A DNA stretch of 12,903 nucleotides from Caldithrix sp. GTDB taxonomy: Bacteria; Zhuqueibacterota; Zhuqueibacteria; Oceanimicrobiales; Oceanimicrobiaceae. The stretch spans positions 1 through 12,903 of the forward strand of contig SMXE01000043.1 of the NCBI GenBank assembly GCA_004357015.1. The letters are read 5' to 3'. The position numbers and the translations under genes are program-made. The first letter of the stretch is position 1. Each line of letters opens with the position of its first letter. Below the pieces are notes generated by a model. The model saw nothing but the letters and a program-made list of their open reading frames with translations. It was not told the origin of the DNA and did not search any database. Shown here piece after piece: positions 5,407 to 12,903 of the stretch.

Positions 5407-8334
5407 ATGACAGATTTCTCGCGCACTGGAATCCACGTCGCCGTCTTCTGTATTCTTTCTGCACTAGCGCTTGTGCTAAATTGCGGTCGTGACAACAAGC
5501 TGGTAGGGCCTGGCCAGACGGCACGGATCCAGATTCAGCTTGATTTCAAGGAAAGAGATGCAGCATCCCACGGCAAGTCGGTGTCAGATTTGAAGCGGTT
5601 TAAAAGTCAGAACATCGATGAGGTAACAGTCTCGGTGGTCAACGTGACTTCGCGTGAGGTCATCGTCCGTGAGCAGGCGCTCAACATTGTGGACACGGCA
5701 CAAGGAAGATTCGCAGAAGGTGAAGTCAGCATTCCGGTAACAGATCAGGTTGAAGTGTTCAACATTATCGTTTTTGCTGCGGACACACAAGCTTTGTTCT
5801 TCTTCGTAGGTTCTGATGATGTTGCGCTGCAGGCAGGCACAACCCAAGCAAATGCCATTGTTATAACGATGCTGCCAGCAGTTTCATTTGCATTATTGGG
5901 TTCGGTACAGGCATCATCGACTTTTGGGGAAAGCGGTTTTGGACCGGGCCGGGCCATCGACCTGGATCCCCGTACGTCATGGTTGTCCGCAGGATCTAAC
6001 GCGGATCCGAACGGGTCACGGTTTGTCTGGACCGGAATCGCCGAGCGTCTGTTCGGGACTATGGGAATCGTTAACAATTCCCGGCATGCTTTAGAACAGT
6101 ATCGCTCCGGCTTTGGTTTTGAGACCGTCAGGTTCCGGGTTTACAGCGGACCCAATGCCACAGGTGAGATGCTGTTTGAGCAGATCGTTCCTTACCCGAA
6201 AACTTCAAATGATCCAGTGGTCAGGGTATCGCCGCTTGTTTTCGGCCAGTCAGTGGAGCTGCTTTTGCAAGGTCATGAGAATCCGACAGGCGGCGGTTTT
6301 AGCGAGCTTCTTATTGTTGATCCGTCCCTCGGCGGTGATATTCCGGTCTTGCAATCTATCGCAGTGACACCGATAAATCCTTTGCAAACGGGGCAAGCGG
6401 TTCAATTAACTGCTATCGGCACGCTCTCAAATGGGGCGACGTTTGATGTCACCAGCCAGGCTGTCTGGGCGAGCAGCAACAGCGCTGTAGCCTCGGTGGA
6501 TGACACCGGCGAGGTTACTGGCGTTGCAACCGGGACAGCGACTATTACGGCTTCATTCGTGGGTGTGGTTGGGCAAACCATAGTGACTGTGACAGATGCA
6601 TCACTTGTATCTATTGCAATCTCTCCGCAAGACGCAACGATTGAAGTTGGGAAAACTCTGCAATTGATCGTAACCGGCAATTTTTCTGACGGTTCATCCA
6701 GCGATGTCACAGCTCAGGCCAACTGGACCAGCAGTGACAGCCAGGTAGCCACGATTGAAGCATCGACGGGCCTGGCCACCGGCAATGCGCCGGGGTCGAC
6801 CACCATCACTGCCGAACTGAACGGCGTGACAGGAAGCACTGGGCTGAATGTGTCGGCCGCGACTATTGCATCGCTTGTTGTCACGCCGGCAGATACCACG
6901 ATCGCTGCGGGCGAGTCCGTGCAGTACAAAGCGACAGCCACGTTTTCTGACGGTTCATCCAGCGATGTCACAGCTCAGGCCAACTGGACCAGCAGTGACA
7001 GTCAGGTGGCCACGATCGACGCGACAACTGGCCTTGCCGTTGCCAATGCCCCCGGAAACACGACTGTGACTGCCGCCATCGGCGAGGTTCAGGGGCAAGT
7101 ATCACTGACCGTTGCAGCGGCGACTCTGGTCTCCGTCACAGTGACGCCGGAAAATCCCACCATTGTAGCCGGCACTGAGCAAGAATTTAATGCCGTCGGC
7201 GCATTTTCTGACGATTCACAACGCGACGTTACGGATCAGGTTACTTGGTCGAGCGGCAACACCACCGTGGCAGGCATCACATCAGGTGGCGTGGCAACCG
7301 GGCTGCAACCGGGCGTCACAACCATTGCAGCAGAGCTTAATGGCATCTCAGGGCAAACGCTTCTCACGGTCACAGCGGCCGAAATTGTTTCGATCGAAGT
7401 GATGCCGCAAGATGCCAGCGTACCTGCCGGACTGACAGTGCAGTATAGTGCAACTGCGACACTATCGGATGGTTCAACCCAGGATATAACCACCGATGCT
7501 GATTGGACCAGCGACAATACGCAGGTCGCGGACGTATCTAACGCGGGTCTGGCAACGGGTCTCAGTCCTGGAACTGCCAAGATCACCGCTGAAAAGGATG
7601 GCATCTCCGCGGGAACCACCTTGACTGTTGGGCAACCTGAGCTGGTATCCATTACGGTAACTCCCGCAAATCCAACCATTCTCGTTGACCAGACGATGCA
7701 GTTCACTGCCACCGGCACATTCACAGATGATTCTGAAGATGACCTGACGAAAGATGCAGCATGGACCAGCAGCGATAGCAAAGTGGCTCTGATCGATCAA
7801 AATGGTTTGGCCACCGGCAATTCAGCCGGAACGACTGTTATTGCGGCAACTTTCGGCGGGGTGAGCGGATCGACCACCTTGACCGTAGATAACTCAAATC
7901 CCGCAAGGATTTCTAACCTGCAGCCAACGGTCATTCAGATAAATGACAGCACGTTCTGCGACGTGTTTGGCGGACCCGTTGGGACGCTGTACCAATTCGA
8001 TTTCGACTATGACGACCCCGATGGCGACGTCGTTGATGGCAGCGTCGTGCATGTTTCGTTCCAGTTTTTGCCATCCGGCAGCACCGGCTCTTTCGACGTG
8101 ACCAGTCCAATCATTGGTGGGGACGGGTTCAAAGGCGGCATCCAATTTTTTGTCTGCTTCGTTTTTAGTGACCAAACAAGTACTGATGTTACAGTTGAAA
8201 TAACAGACGCTGGCGGTCAGCGAAGCAACGCCATCACCGTGAATGTACCCAAACCTAACGGCGCCAACCTGGCATTTAGAGAGGGGGATGAACGATTAAC
8301 CCGGGCCCGGGCAGCCGAGTGCACCGGGAGGTAG
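5407..8334 (+). CDS. Large surface lipoprotein with discoidin-like region and six Big_2 Ig-like repeats
   Basis: A 975-residue exported protein, probably a surface adhesin or glycan-binding protein. Residues 1-26 form a lipoprotein signal with lipobox LVLNC (Cys26). Residues 36-155 are a beta-rich region I cannot assign. Residues 159-305 resemble an F5/8 type C (discoidin, CBM32-like) fold: GRAIDLDPRTSWLSAG early, then VRFRVYSG and VELLLQGHENPTG. Six Big_2 domains of 86-87 residues follow (about 6346, 6598, 6859, 7120, 7378 and 7636 to 7893), each with the pattern VSIxVTP, FSDGS, DVT, WTSSDSxVATI, GLATG, PGxTTITA. A further sandwich (about 829-955) with an acidic DFDYDDPDGD loop, perhaps calcium-binding, completes it. 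ATG 5407 is preferred over TTG 5374 because GAGG (5395-5398) lies eight bases upstream. The charged, Arg-rich last 18 residues look unlike the rest. Confidence 0.85.
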   Translation: MTDFSRTGIHVAVFCILSALALVLNCGRDNKLVGPGQTARIQIQLDFKERDAASHGKSVSDLKRFKSQNIDEVTVSVVNVTSREVIVREQALNIVDTAQGRFAEGEVSIPVTDQVEVFNIIVFAADTQALFFFVGSDDVALQAGTTQANAIVITMLPAVSFALLGSVQASSTFGESGFGPGRAIDLDPRTSWLSAGSNADPNGSRFVWTGIAERLFGTMGIVNNSRHALEQYRSGFGFETVRFRVYSGPNATGEMLFEQIVPYPKTSNDPVVRVSPLVFGQSVELLLQGHENPTGGGFSELLIVDPSLGGDIPVLQSIAVTPINPLQTGQAVQLTAIGTLSNGATFDVTSQAVWASSNSAVASVDDTGEVTGVATGTATITASFVGVVGQTIVTVTDASLVSIAISPQDATIEVGKTLQLIVTGNFSDGSSSDVTAQANWTSSDSQVATIEASTGLATGNAPGSTTITAELNGVTGSTGLNVSAATIASLVVTPADTTIAAGESVQYKATATFSDGSSSDVTAQANWTSSDSQVATIDATTGLAVANAPGNTTVTAAIGEVQGQVSLTVAAATLVSVTVTPENPTIVAGTEQEFNAVGAFSDDSQRDVTDQVTWSSGNTTVAGITSGGVATGLQPGVTTIAAELNGISGQTLLTVTAAEIVSIEVMPQDASVPAGLTVQYSATATLSDGSTQDITTDADWTSDNTQVADVSNAGLATGLSPGTAKITAEKDGISAGTTLTVGQPELVSITVTPANPTILVDQTMQFTATGTFTDDSEDDLTKDAAWTSSDSKVALIDQNGLATGNSAGTTVIAATFGGVSGSTTLTVDNSNPARISNLQPTVIQINDSTFCDVFGGPVGTLYQFDFDYDDPDGDVVDGSVVHVSFQFLPSGSTGSFDVTSPIIGGDGFKGGIQFFVCFVFSDQTSTDVTVEITDAGGQRSNAITVNVPKPNGANLAFREGDERLTRARAAECTGR
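6598..7893 (+). repeat. Five in-frame Big_2 coding repeats of 258-261 bp with a 59-bp identical segment
   Basis: Big_2 domains 2-6 start at about 6598, 6859, 7120, 7378 and 7636, giving periods of 261, 261, 258 and 258 bp. Domains 2 and 3 share a perfectly identical 59-nt stretch (6682-6740 and 6943-7001) that continues with only scattered third-position changes, and the encoded segment FSDGSSSDVTAQANWTSSDS is identical. The other domains are clearly diverged at DNA level. This indicates a recent duplication or gene conversion within the array. Confidence 0.8.
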
Positions 8335-8386
8335 CGCCTTGAGAAGACATATTTGACCGCGGGAAAGCAAAACAGCAGTTTCAATG

Positions 8387-8412
8387 AGCCCACCCGGCCT
8401 GAGTGGGCTTTT
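8387..8412 (+). terminator. Rho-independent terminator after the Big_2 lipoprotein gene
   Basis: AGCCCAC (8387-8393) and GTGGGCT (8403-8409) form a perfect 7-bp GC-rich stem with a 9-nt loop, followed by TTTT and an A. It begins 53 nt after the lipoprotein stop codon and separates this group from the downstream glycosyltransferase gene. Confidence 0.75.
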
Positions 8413-8582
8413 ATGTTGTGAAACGGTGCTTCTGCATAACTCCAATATTGGCAGTACTTAGAAATGTTACTCAGCTCGCGATTCTTTGCCGGCTGAAGCA
8501 CTGATTATAGAAAGCTGATTTCATGGACGAATATTGAGTAAGCATGTAGGAGTTTTTAGCGCTTGCTCACAGGAGTCGTTGT

Positions 8583-11153
8583 ATGCAGAAGAGTCAGGTT
8601 GTGATGGATGTTGGGGGGGACGAGAAAATCGCCGTTCAGACTGGCGGGAAGTTGAGCCTTGTTGACCTCTCGATTCTTGAACGCATTCTGATGAAGCTGC
8701 ACATTCGCCCGGCGTTTGTTTTGGGATGTTTGGCATTTCTGCTGGGGCTTTCCTATCTGTTCTTTGGCTTCCTGATACCACAGACACCCGGGCGGATGAC
8801 CCGGCCAAGCGCTGGACTGATCGACAACCTCCCATTCTGGTCCTGGCTGCATTCACTGCCCATCCTGGCGCCGGAAAATGCCGGAACGGTTGCCGCGCTT
8901 ATCATCGTTTTCTCCATCTTAGTGTTTGTTGGCTACGGCATCGCGATCAGTCTGGTCTGGCGTAAAAACAGTCACGCTGAGCATGCCTCGTTGGTGATTG
9001 TATCTTCGGTCACTTTTTTCTTTTTGTCTGTGTGGTTTCTACCAAACTTCAACACCGACATTTTCAATTATATTTTGCGGGGCCGCGTGGCTGCCGTGCA
9101 TCACAGTAATCCGTATTACACCGCCGCTGATGAATATCCATCCGATCCGCTCTATGAATACGCCAGCCACCGGTACACAGCCAGGCCGGGCGGCAAGTTT
9201 CCGGGTTGGATGCACCTCAACGTTTTGCTGGCCAGGCTTGCCGGGGATGATCCGGTCGCGAATCTGCTGCTCTACCGCTCATTTTTTTTCCTGGTGAATG
9301 TACTGAATCTGGTACTTATTGCCGCAATTCTGAGACGCCTGAACCCAAACTACGTGCTGCCTGCTATCCTGACCTATGCCTGGAATCCGATTGTCGTTCT
9401 TAACGGCCAGAGCAAGACGGATACGGTCATGGTTTTCTATTTGCTGGTGTCAGTCTGGATGCTGCTTGGCAACCGTAAGAAGTTGGCGGCGATTCCTCTG
9501 GCGCTCTCAAGCGCTGTGAAACTCATTACCGCGCCACTTGCGGCAGTATACATTCTCGGAGACTTAAGACTCAAGCGCTGGAAAGCAGCGGGTTTGGAGC
9601 TGGCCATTTTTGTGGTCTCGCTGCTAGTTATCTACTTACCGTTCTGGCAAGGTCCTGACATTATTACCCAACATTTCGTCGCTTTTGGCGAGAGCGGTTC
9701 GTCCGTGCCCGATGTCTTTCGTTCAGCATGTGTGGTGTTGTTTGTACTCTTAACTATTATCATAGGGTTGAAGCAGGACGGCAGCGTTGCCCAATTGCTG
9801 CGCGGCTGGGCATTCGTGCTGCTGTTTTTTTCTCTCTTCCTGACCCGGTTGGGATTCGCATGGTATTTGATGACATTAATCGCTGTTGTGAGTTTGACCT
9901 TCAACCGGAGACTCACCATTGTGATGGTGATGCTTTCATTTTCGTCGTTTCTTTTTAACATCTGGTATTCAACTTTTGGGAGTCATTTTAAGGTAGCGGA
10001 ACTTTTCGCTTTACCGAAGCTAATCGTGTACATTGCGTTGCCCGGATTGACATTGATTTCTCTTGCAGCAGTCGCAGGATACAGGAGATTTCAAAATAGG
10101 AGGATGCTTAGACATATTGTCGGGCAGACCGATAAGGAAGCAGCATCTTTTGATCAAACTTCCACAACGGAGACCATCAACGGGTATGGAGAGGATCCTC
10201 ACATGCTTCGTGTATTGACCTACCACCGGGTGGCGGAGCCCAAAGAGACACCAATGCTGGATCCCAGGATCATCAGCTCCACCCCCACTGTTTTCGCACA
10301 GCACATGGAGTATTTGGTCAAGAATCATGACGTTGTTTCGATGGCGCAGGTCCTGGAGGCAATCGAAAACGGGAAACGCCTGCCGAAAGACGCTATTCTG
10401 ATAACGTTCGACGACGCTTACCGTGATTTTAGGGAGAACGCCTGGCCTGTCCTAAAACGGCTCGGGCTGCCGGCAACTTTGTTTGTGCCAACCGCTTTCC
10501 CGGACGACATAACCCGATTTTTCTGGTGGGATAAGTTGTACCGATCTGTCATTCACACTGACCGCAGCCAGATAGACTCTTCTCCCATCGGCACACTCAC
10601 CATCGAGACGACCGAAGAGCGGCAGCAGACGCTCAGAAGATTGCAGAAGTACATCAAAACGCTTGGTCACGAAGTTGCAATGGCTTTGGTGGATGAAATT
10701 TGCACTGAATTGGGCAATGGCCATTATCAGGGGCAGACCATCCTGAGTTGGGATGAACTTAGACAACTTTCGCAGGAAGGAGTTACGCTCGGCGCCCATA
10801 CACGTACCCACCCAATTATGACGCAATTGCGGCCTGCACAGCTTCGAGAAGAAATCATGGGCTCGTTTGATGACTTGAAGAGGGAAACCGGCCAGGCGTT
10901 GCCTATTTTCTGTTTTCCAAATGGCAGCCACAATCATGACGTGGTGAAGATTCTCAGAGAGGAGAATTTTAAGCTCGCTTTTACCGTCATTGATGGTCAC
11001 AACGATCTGAACACTGCCGATCCCCTCAGGTTGCGCCGAACCAATATTACGCGACGTTCCACGCTGCCGGTTTTTCGCCTCCGGTTACAGCGTTGGTTTA
11101 CCCTCGTTGACCGGTGGCGTCACCGCGAGAGGGAGAACGTCAGTCATTTTTAG
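8583..11153 (+). CDS. GT-C-like membrane glycosyltransferase fused to a NodB-type polysaccharide deacetylase
   Basis: An 856-residue two-part protein in one uninterrupted frame. Residues 43-500 have about 11-12 hydrophobic segments (for example 43-65, 102-126, 136-153, 225-250, 302-325, 407-440, 478-498). Like GT-C/GT87 mannosyltransferase-type enzymes they carry an acidic motif in the first outer loop (FNTDIFNYILRGR, Asp159) and the later WNPIVVLNGQSKTD stretch, suggesting sugar transfer from a polyprenyl-phosphate donor. Residues 501-540 are a hydrophilic linker. Residues 541-856 are a polysaccharide deacetylase (NodB/CE4): LTYHRV, catalytic/metal TFDDAY (Asp610, Asp611), metal HTRTH (His739, His743), FCFPNGSHN and a late LRRTN. 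AGGAG (8571-8575) seven bases upstream supports the ATG. The stop is 31 nt before the next gene's ATG, suggesting co-transcription. Acceptor and product are unknown. A second start candidate exists at 10203. Confidence 0.85.
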   Translation: MQKSQVVMDVGGDEKIAVQTGGKLSLVDLSILERILMKLHIRPAFVLGCLAFLLGLSYLFFGFLIPQTPGRMTRPSAGLIDNLPFWSWLHSLPILAPENAGTVAALIIVFSILVFVGYGIAISLVWRKNSHAEHASLVIVSSVTFFFLSVWFLPNFNTDIFNYILRGRVAAVHHSNPYYTAADEYPSDPLYEYASHRYTARPGGKFPGWMHLNVLLARLAGDDPVANLLLYRSFFFLVNVLNLVLIAAILRRLNPNYVLPAILTYAWNPIVVLNGQSKTDTVMVFYLLVSVWMLLGNRKKLAAIPLALSSAVKLITAPLAAVYILGDLRLKRWKAAGLELAIFVVSLLVIYLPFWQGPDIITQHFVAFGESGSSVPDVFRSACVVLFVLLTIIIGLKQDGSVAQLLRGWAFVLLFFSLFLTRLGFAWYLMTLIAVVSLTFNRRLTIVMVMLSFSSFLFNIWYSTFGSHFKVAELFALPKLIVYIALPGLTLISLAAVAGYRRFQNRRMLRHIVGQTDKEAASFDQTSTTETINGYGEDPHMLRVLTYHRVAEPKETPMLDPRIISSTPTVFAQHMEYLVKNHDVVSMAQVLEAIENGKRLPKDAILITFDDAYRDFRENAWPVLKRLGLPATLFVPTAFPDDITRFFWWDKLYRSVIHTDRSQIDSSPIGTLTIETTEERQQTLRRLQKYIKTLGHEVAMALVDEICTELGNGHYQGQTILSWDELRQLSQEGVTLGAHTRTHPIMTQLRPAQLREEIMGSFDDLKRETGQALPIFCFPNGSHNHDVVKILREENFKLAFTVIDGHNDLNTADPLRLRRTNITRRSTLPVFRLRLQRWFTLVDRWRHRERENVSHF
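10186..10205 (+). promoter_or_regulatory. Possible internal ribosome binding site and start for the deacetylase domain
   Basis: GGAGAGG (10188-10194) lies eight bases before an in-frame ATG (10203-10205) that is codon 541 and begins MLRVLTYHRV, exactly where the NodB domain starts. The spacing is good for initiation. It could produce a free 316-residue deacetylase without signal peptide in addition to the fusion. It may also be a leftover from an ancestral two-gene arrangement. Confidence 0.4.
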
Positions 11154-11184
11154 GAATGTTCTCACCACACAAGCACTTGCTTTC

Positions 11185-12903
11185 ATGTTTCATTGCCGAT
11201 TATCCGTACCAAAGCTGGCGTTCATTCTGTTAATTCACCTTTGCGCCTCTTCAGCGACCCTTGCCCAGACTCCCGATAGCGGTGGTGTGAATCTGTCGGC
11301 AGGTCCAAATGACATTCGCGAACTGGAAACCTTTCTGGATGGCCTTTTCCCTCAGACTATGGAAGAATTGCATGTGCCAGGTGCAGTTTTTGTCCTGGTT
11401 CGAAACGGGGAGATCTTCTTCAAGAAAGGCTATGGCTTTGCAAACCTGGAAACGCGCAAACTCGTCGATCCCGACAAAACGATCTTTCGCATCGCATCGG
11501 TTTCCAAGCTGATTACGGTAACCGCGGTAATGCAACTGCACGAACGTGGGCTTGTTAACCTGAACGACGACGTGAACGATTATCTTGAGCGGTTCGAAAT
11601 ACCAGCAACCTTCCCGCAGCCAATCACCTTTGCGCATCTCATCACGCACACGGCCGGTTTCGATGACAACCGGATCGGGTTGGCCACACAAAATGAGGAG
11701 GATTTACTGCCGCTTGGCGATTTCCTGGCAGAGGCTTTGCCGCCGCGCGTGCGGCCGCCCGGCCGTGAGTACAGTTACTCACGCCACGGCATTGCGCTCG
11801 CTGGCTATCTTGTCGAAGTCGTATCGGGCCAGACTTTCTCTGACTACGTGGAAAGAAACATTCTGCAGCCGCTTGGCATGACAAGAAGTACGTTCCGGTT
11901 TCCCCGCAATTTTACATCGGATCTGGCAATGGGCTACAGCTACCGGGACCGCGCCTACGACGCCGTTCCATACTACTATTTCCAAACCGGCCCGGAGGCT
12001 GCCTTCAATACCACTGCCACGGACATGGCCGCGTTCATGATAGCGCAATTGCATGGCGGCGTATTTGAGGATGGGCGTATTCTTGCGGAAGCGACGGTTC
12101 GATTCATGCAGGCCAGGCATTTCGCTCATGATACCAGGTTGCCGGGCTTGGCCTACGGCTTTTACGAACGGTTCGAGAACGGTGAGCGGGCCCTGCAACA
12201 CGGCGGACACATCCCGGGATTTGTGAGCCGCTTGATCTTGCTCCCGGAGAAGGATATCGGGCTTTTTATGGCCTGTAACAACGACCGTTTCAAGCTCCTC
12301 AGTACAGTAACCGAGCGCTTCTTTGACCACTATTTTTCGGTCGGGGACAGCACTGCGGTTCAGAGTACCGGCGCTGGAAAAGTGCGCGACCTGTCCCGAT
12401 TTTCTGGCTTCTATCGCACAAATGAATACTCCCGCTCGAGCATCGAGAAGATTTTTTCCCTCAGAAAACAGTTTAGGATTTCAGTCACCGACGAAGGTAA
12501 CCTGCTTGTACGGGGCAAGCAACTCTGGACGCCTGTTGGACCGCTGGTTTTTCGGAATGCAGTTACCGGCGAGTTGTCGGTTTTCAAAGAAGACGGTCAT
12601 GGCAAGGTAGATCGATGGTATCGCAAGCGGTTCGCTTTTGAGAAACTCCGGTTTTACGAAACGCTTTCGTTTCATCTTGCTGTCTTCGGGTCGGCGGCGC
12701 TTGTCTTTCTGCTGGGATGTCTGGTCTGGCTGGGCGGCAACCGTATGCGAATAATGAATCTCAAGATCAGGGCTGCAGCTACTGAGCGTCGATTGTTCAG
12801 GTTAACGGGCGTCATGAGCAGCGTTAATCTTCTGTTTCTGTCAGGACTGACGTTCCTCTTCTTGAGTCACGACCGGATAGACGAGTTCACGTTTGGTATT
12901 CCG
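11185..12903 (+). CDS. Class C beta-lactamase-like serine hydrolase with C-terminal membrane region (partial)
   Basis: An open frame of 573 codons that runs off the window end. Residues 1-28 are a signal peptide (MFHCRLSVPK, hydrophobic core, TLA|Q). Residues 40-350 are the serine beta-lactamase/penicillin-binding fold: SVSK (nucleophile Ser105, Lys108), THTAGF, Tyr196 in EYSYSRHG in place of the usual YxN, FNTTATDMA, and HGG (339-341) in place of KTG. A linker and beta-rich domain (about 380-490) precedes hydrophobic segments near 493-516 and 545-560, so the protein is periplasmic with a membrane anchor. Relatives include D-aminopeptidases, esterases and EstB-like enzymes, so antibiotic resistance should not be assumed. 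The ATG at 11185 has no strong ribosome binding site, but no other in-frame start lies between it and the upstream gene. It follows the glycosyltransferase-deacetylase gene closely and may act on the same envelope polymer. Confidence 0.88.
   Translation, partial: MFHCRLSVPKLAFILLIHLCASSATLAQTPDSGGVNLSAGPNDIRELETFLDGLFPQTMEELHVPGAVFVLVRNGEIFFKKGYGFANLETRKLVDPDKTIFRIASVSKLITVTAVMQLHERGLVNLNDDVNDYLERFEIPATFPQPITFAHLITHTAGFDDNRIGLATQNEEDLLPLGDFLAEALPPRVRPPGREYSYSRHGIALAGYLVEVVSGQTFSDYVERNILQPLGMTRSTFRFPRNFTSDLAMGYSYRDRAYDAVPYYYFQTGPEAAFNTTATDMAAFMIAQLHGGVFEDGRILAEATVRFMQARHFAHDTRLPGLAYGFYERFENGERALQHGGHIPGFVSRLILLPEKDIGLFMACNNDRFKLLSTVTERFFDHYFSVGDSTAVQSTGAGKVRDLSRFSGFYRTNEYSRSSIEKIFSLRKQFRISVTDEGNLLVRGKQLWTPVGPLVFRNAVTGELSVFKEDGHGKVDRWYRKRFAFEKLRFYETLSFHLAVFGSAALVFLLGCLVWLGGNRMRIMNLKIRAAATERRLFRLTGVMSSVNLLFLSGLTFLFLSHDRIDEFTFGIP

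Noticed and set aside
7236..7781. Minus-strand frame of 181 codons within the Big_2 region
   Set aside because: The open antisense frame is explained by the repetitive Thr/Ser/Val/Ala codon use of the Big_2 domains; similar antisense frames recur at the same phase at 6402-6710 and 6714-6971.
10452..11000. Minus-strand frame of 182 codons opposite the deacetylase domain
   Set aside because: The opposite strand carries intact NodB motifs, so this is a shadow frame.
11156..11233. 25-residue plus-strand ORF just after the deacetylase stop
   Set aside because: It overlaps the serine hydrolase signal peptide in another frame and has no ribosome binding site of its own; a leader peptide role cannot be supported.
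11779..12330. Minus-strand frame of 183 codons opposite the serine hydrolase
   Set aside because: The plus-strand frame is continuous over 573 codons with SxxK and HGG motifs; the antisense frame has no recognisable domain.
11185..12903. Antibiotic-resistance beta-lactamase call
   Set aside because: The fold is shared by many peptidases and esterases, the YxN motif is altered, and the neighbours point to envelope polysaccharide; resistance cannot be claimed from these motifs.

Overview
The window looks like a chromosomal segment from a Gram-negative-type bacterium. It encodes an outer-membrane beta-barrel with a classical signal peptide, two lipoproteins with clear lipoboxes, and several genes with AGGAGG-like ribosome binding sites. 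Mixed GC, Big_2 surface proteins, a GH5 lipoprotein and CACGAAG-type intergenic repeats would fit an uncultivated FCB-like or KSB1-like lineage. That placement is inference only; no rRNA or marker gene is present.

Region 1 (1-316) has no convincing gene. It holds degenerate REP-like hairpins and a 12-bp inverted repeat. Region 2 (317-2181) is a leftward operon: a sigma70-like promoter, a perfect TetR-type operator, a TetR-family regulator, an NfuA-type iron-sulfur carrier, a probable 49-residue small ORF, a 7Fe/8Fe ferredoxin and a hairpin-plus-T-run terminator. The regulator and nfuA are 14 nt apart, so iron-sulfur delivery and an electron carrier appear to be controlled together.

Region 3 (2317-8334) is a rightward group of exported proteins: a GH5 glycosidase lipoprotein (TTG start), a beta-barrel outer-membrane protein, and a 975-residue lipoprotein with a discoidin-like region and six Big_2 repeats. 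A 154-bp inverted element made of CACGAAG triplets lies between the first two. A good terminator at 8387-8412 closes the group.

Region 4 (8583-12903) is rightward. It holds a polytopic GT-C-like glycosyltransferase fused in one frame to a NodB-type polysaccharide deacetylase, then a class C beta-lactamase-like serine hydrolase with C-terminal membrane segments that runs off the window end. Together, regions 3 and 4 suggest handling of surface or extracellular polysaccharide. No complete known defence or mobile system is visible. The most unusual points are the glycosyltransferase-deacetylase fusion with an internal start candidate, the TetR-controlled Fe-S operon with its small ORF and competing hairpins, and the CACGAAG element.
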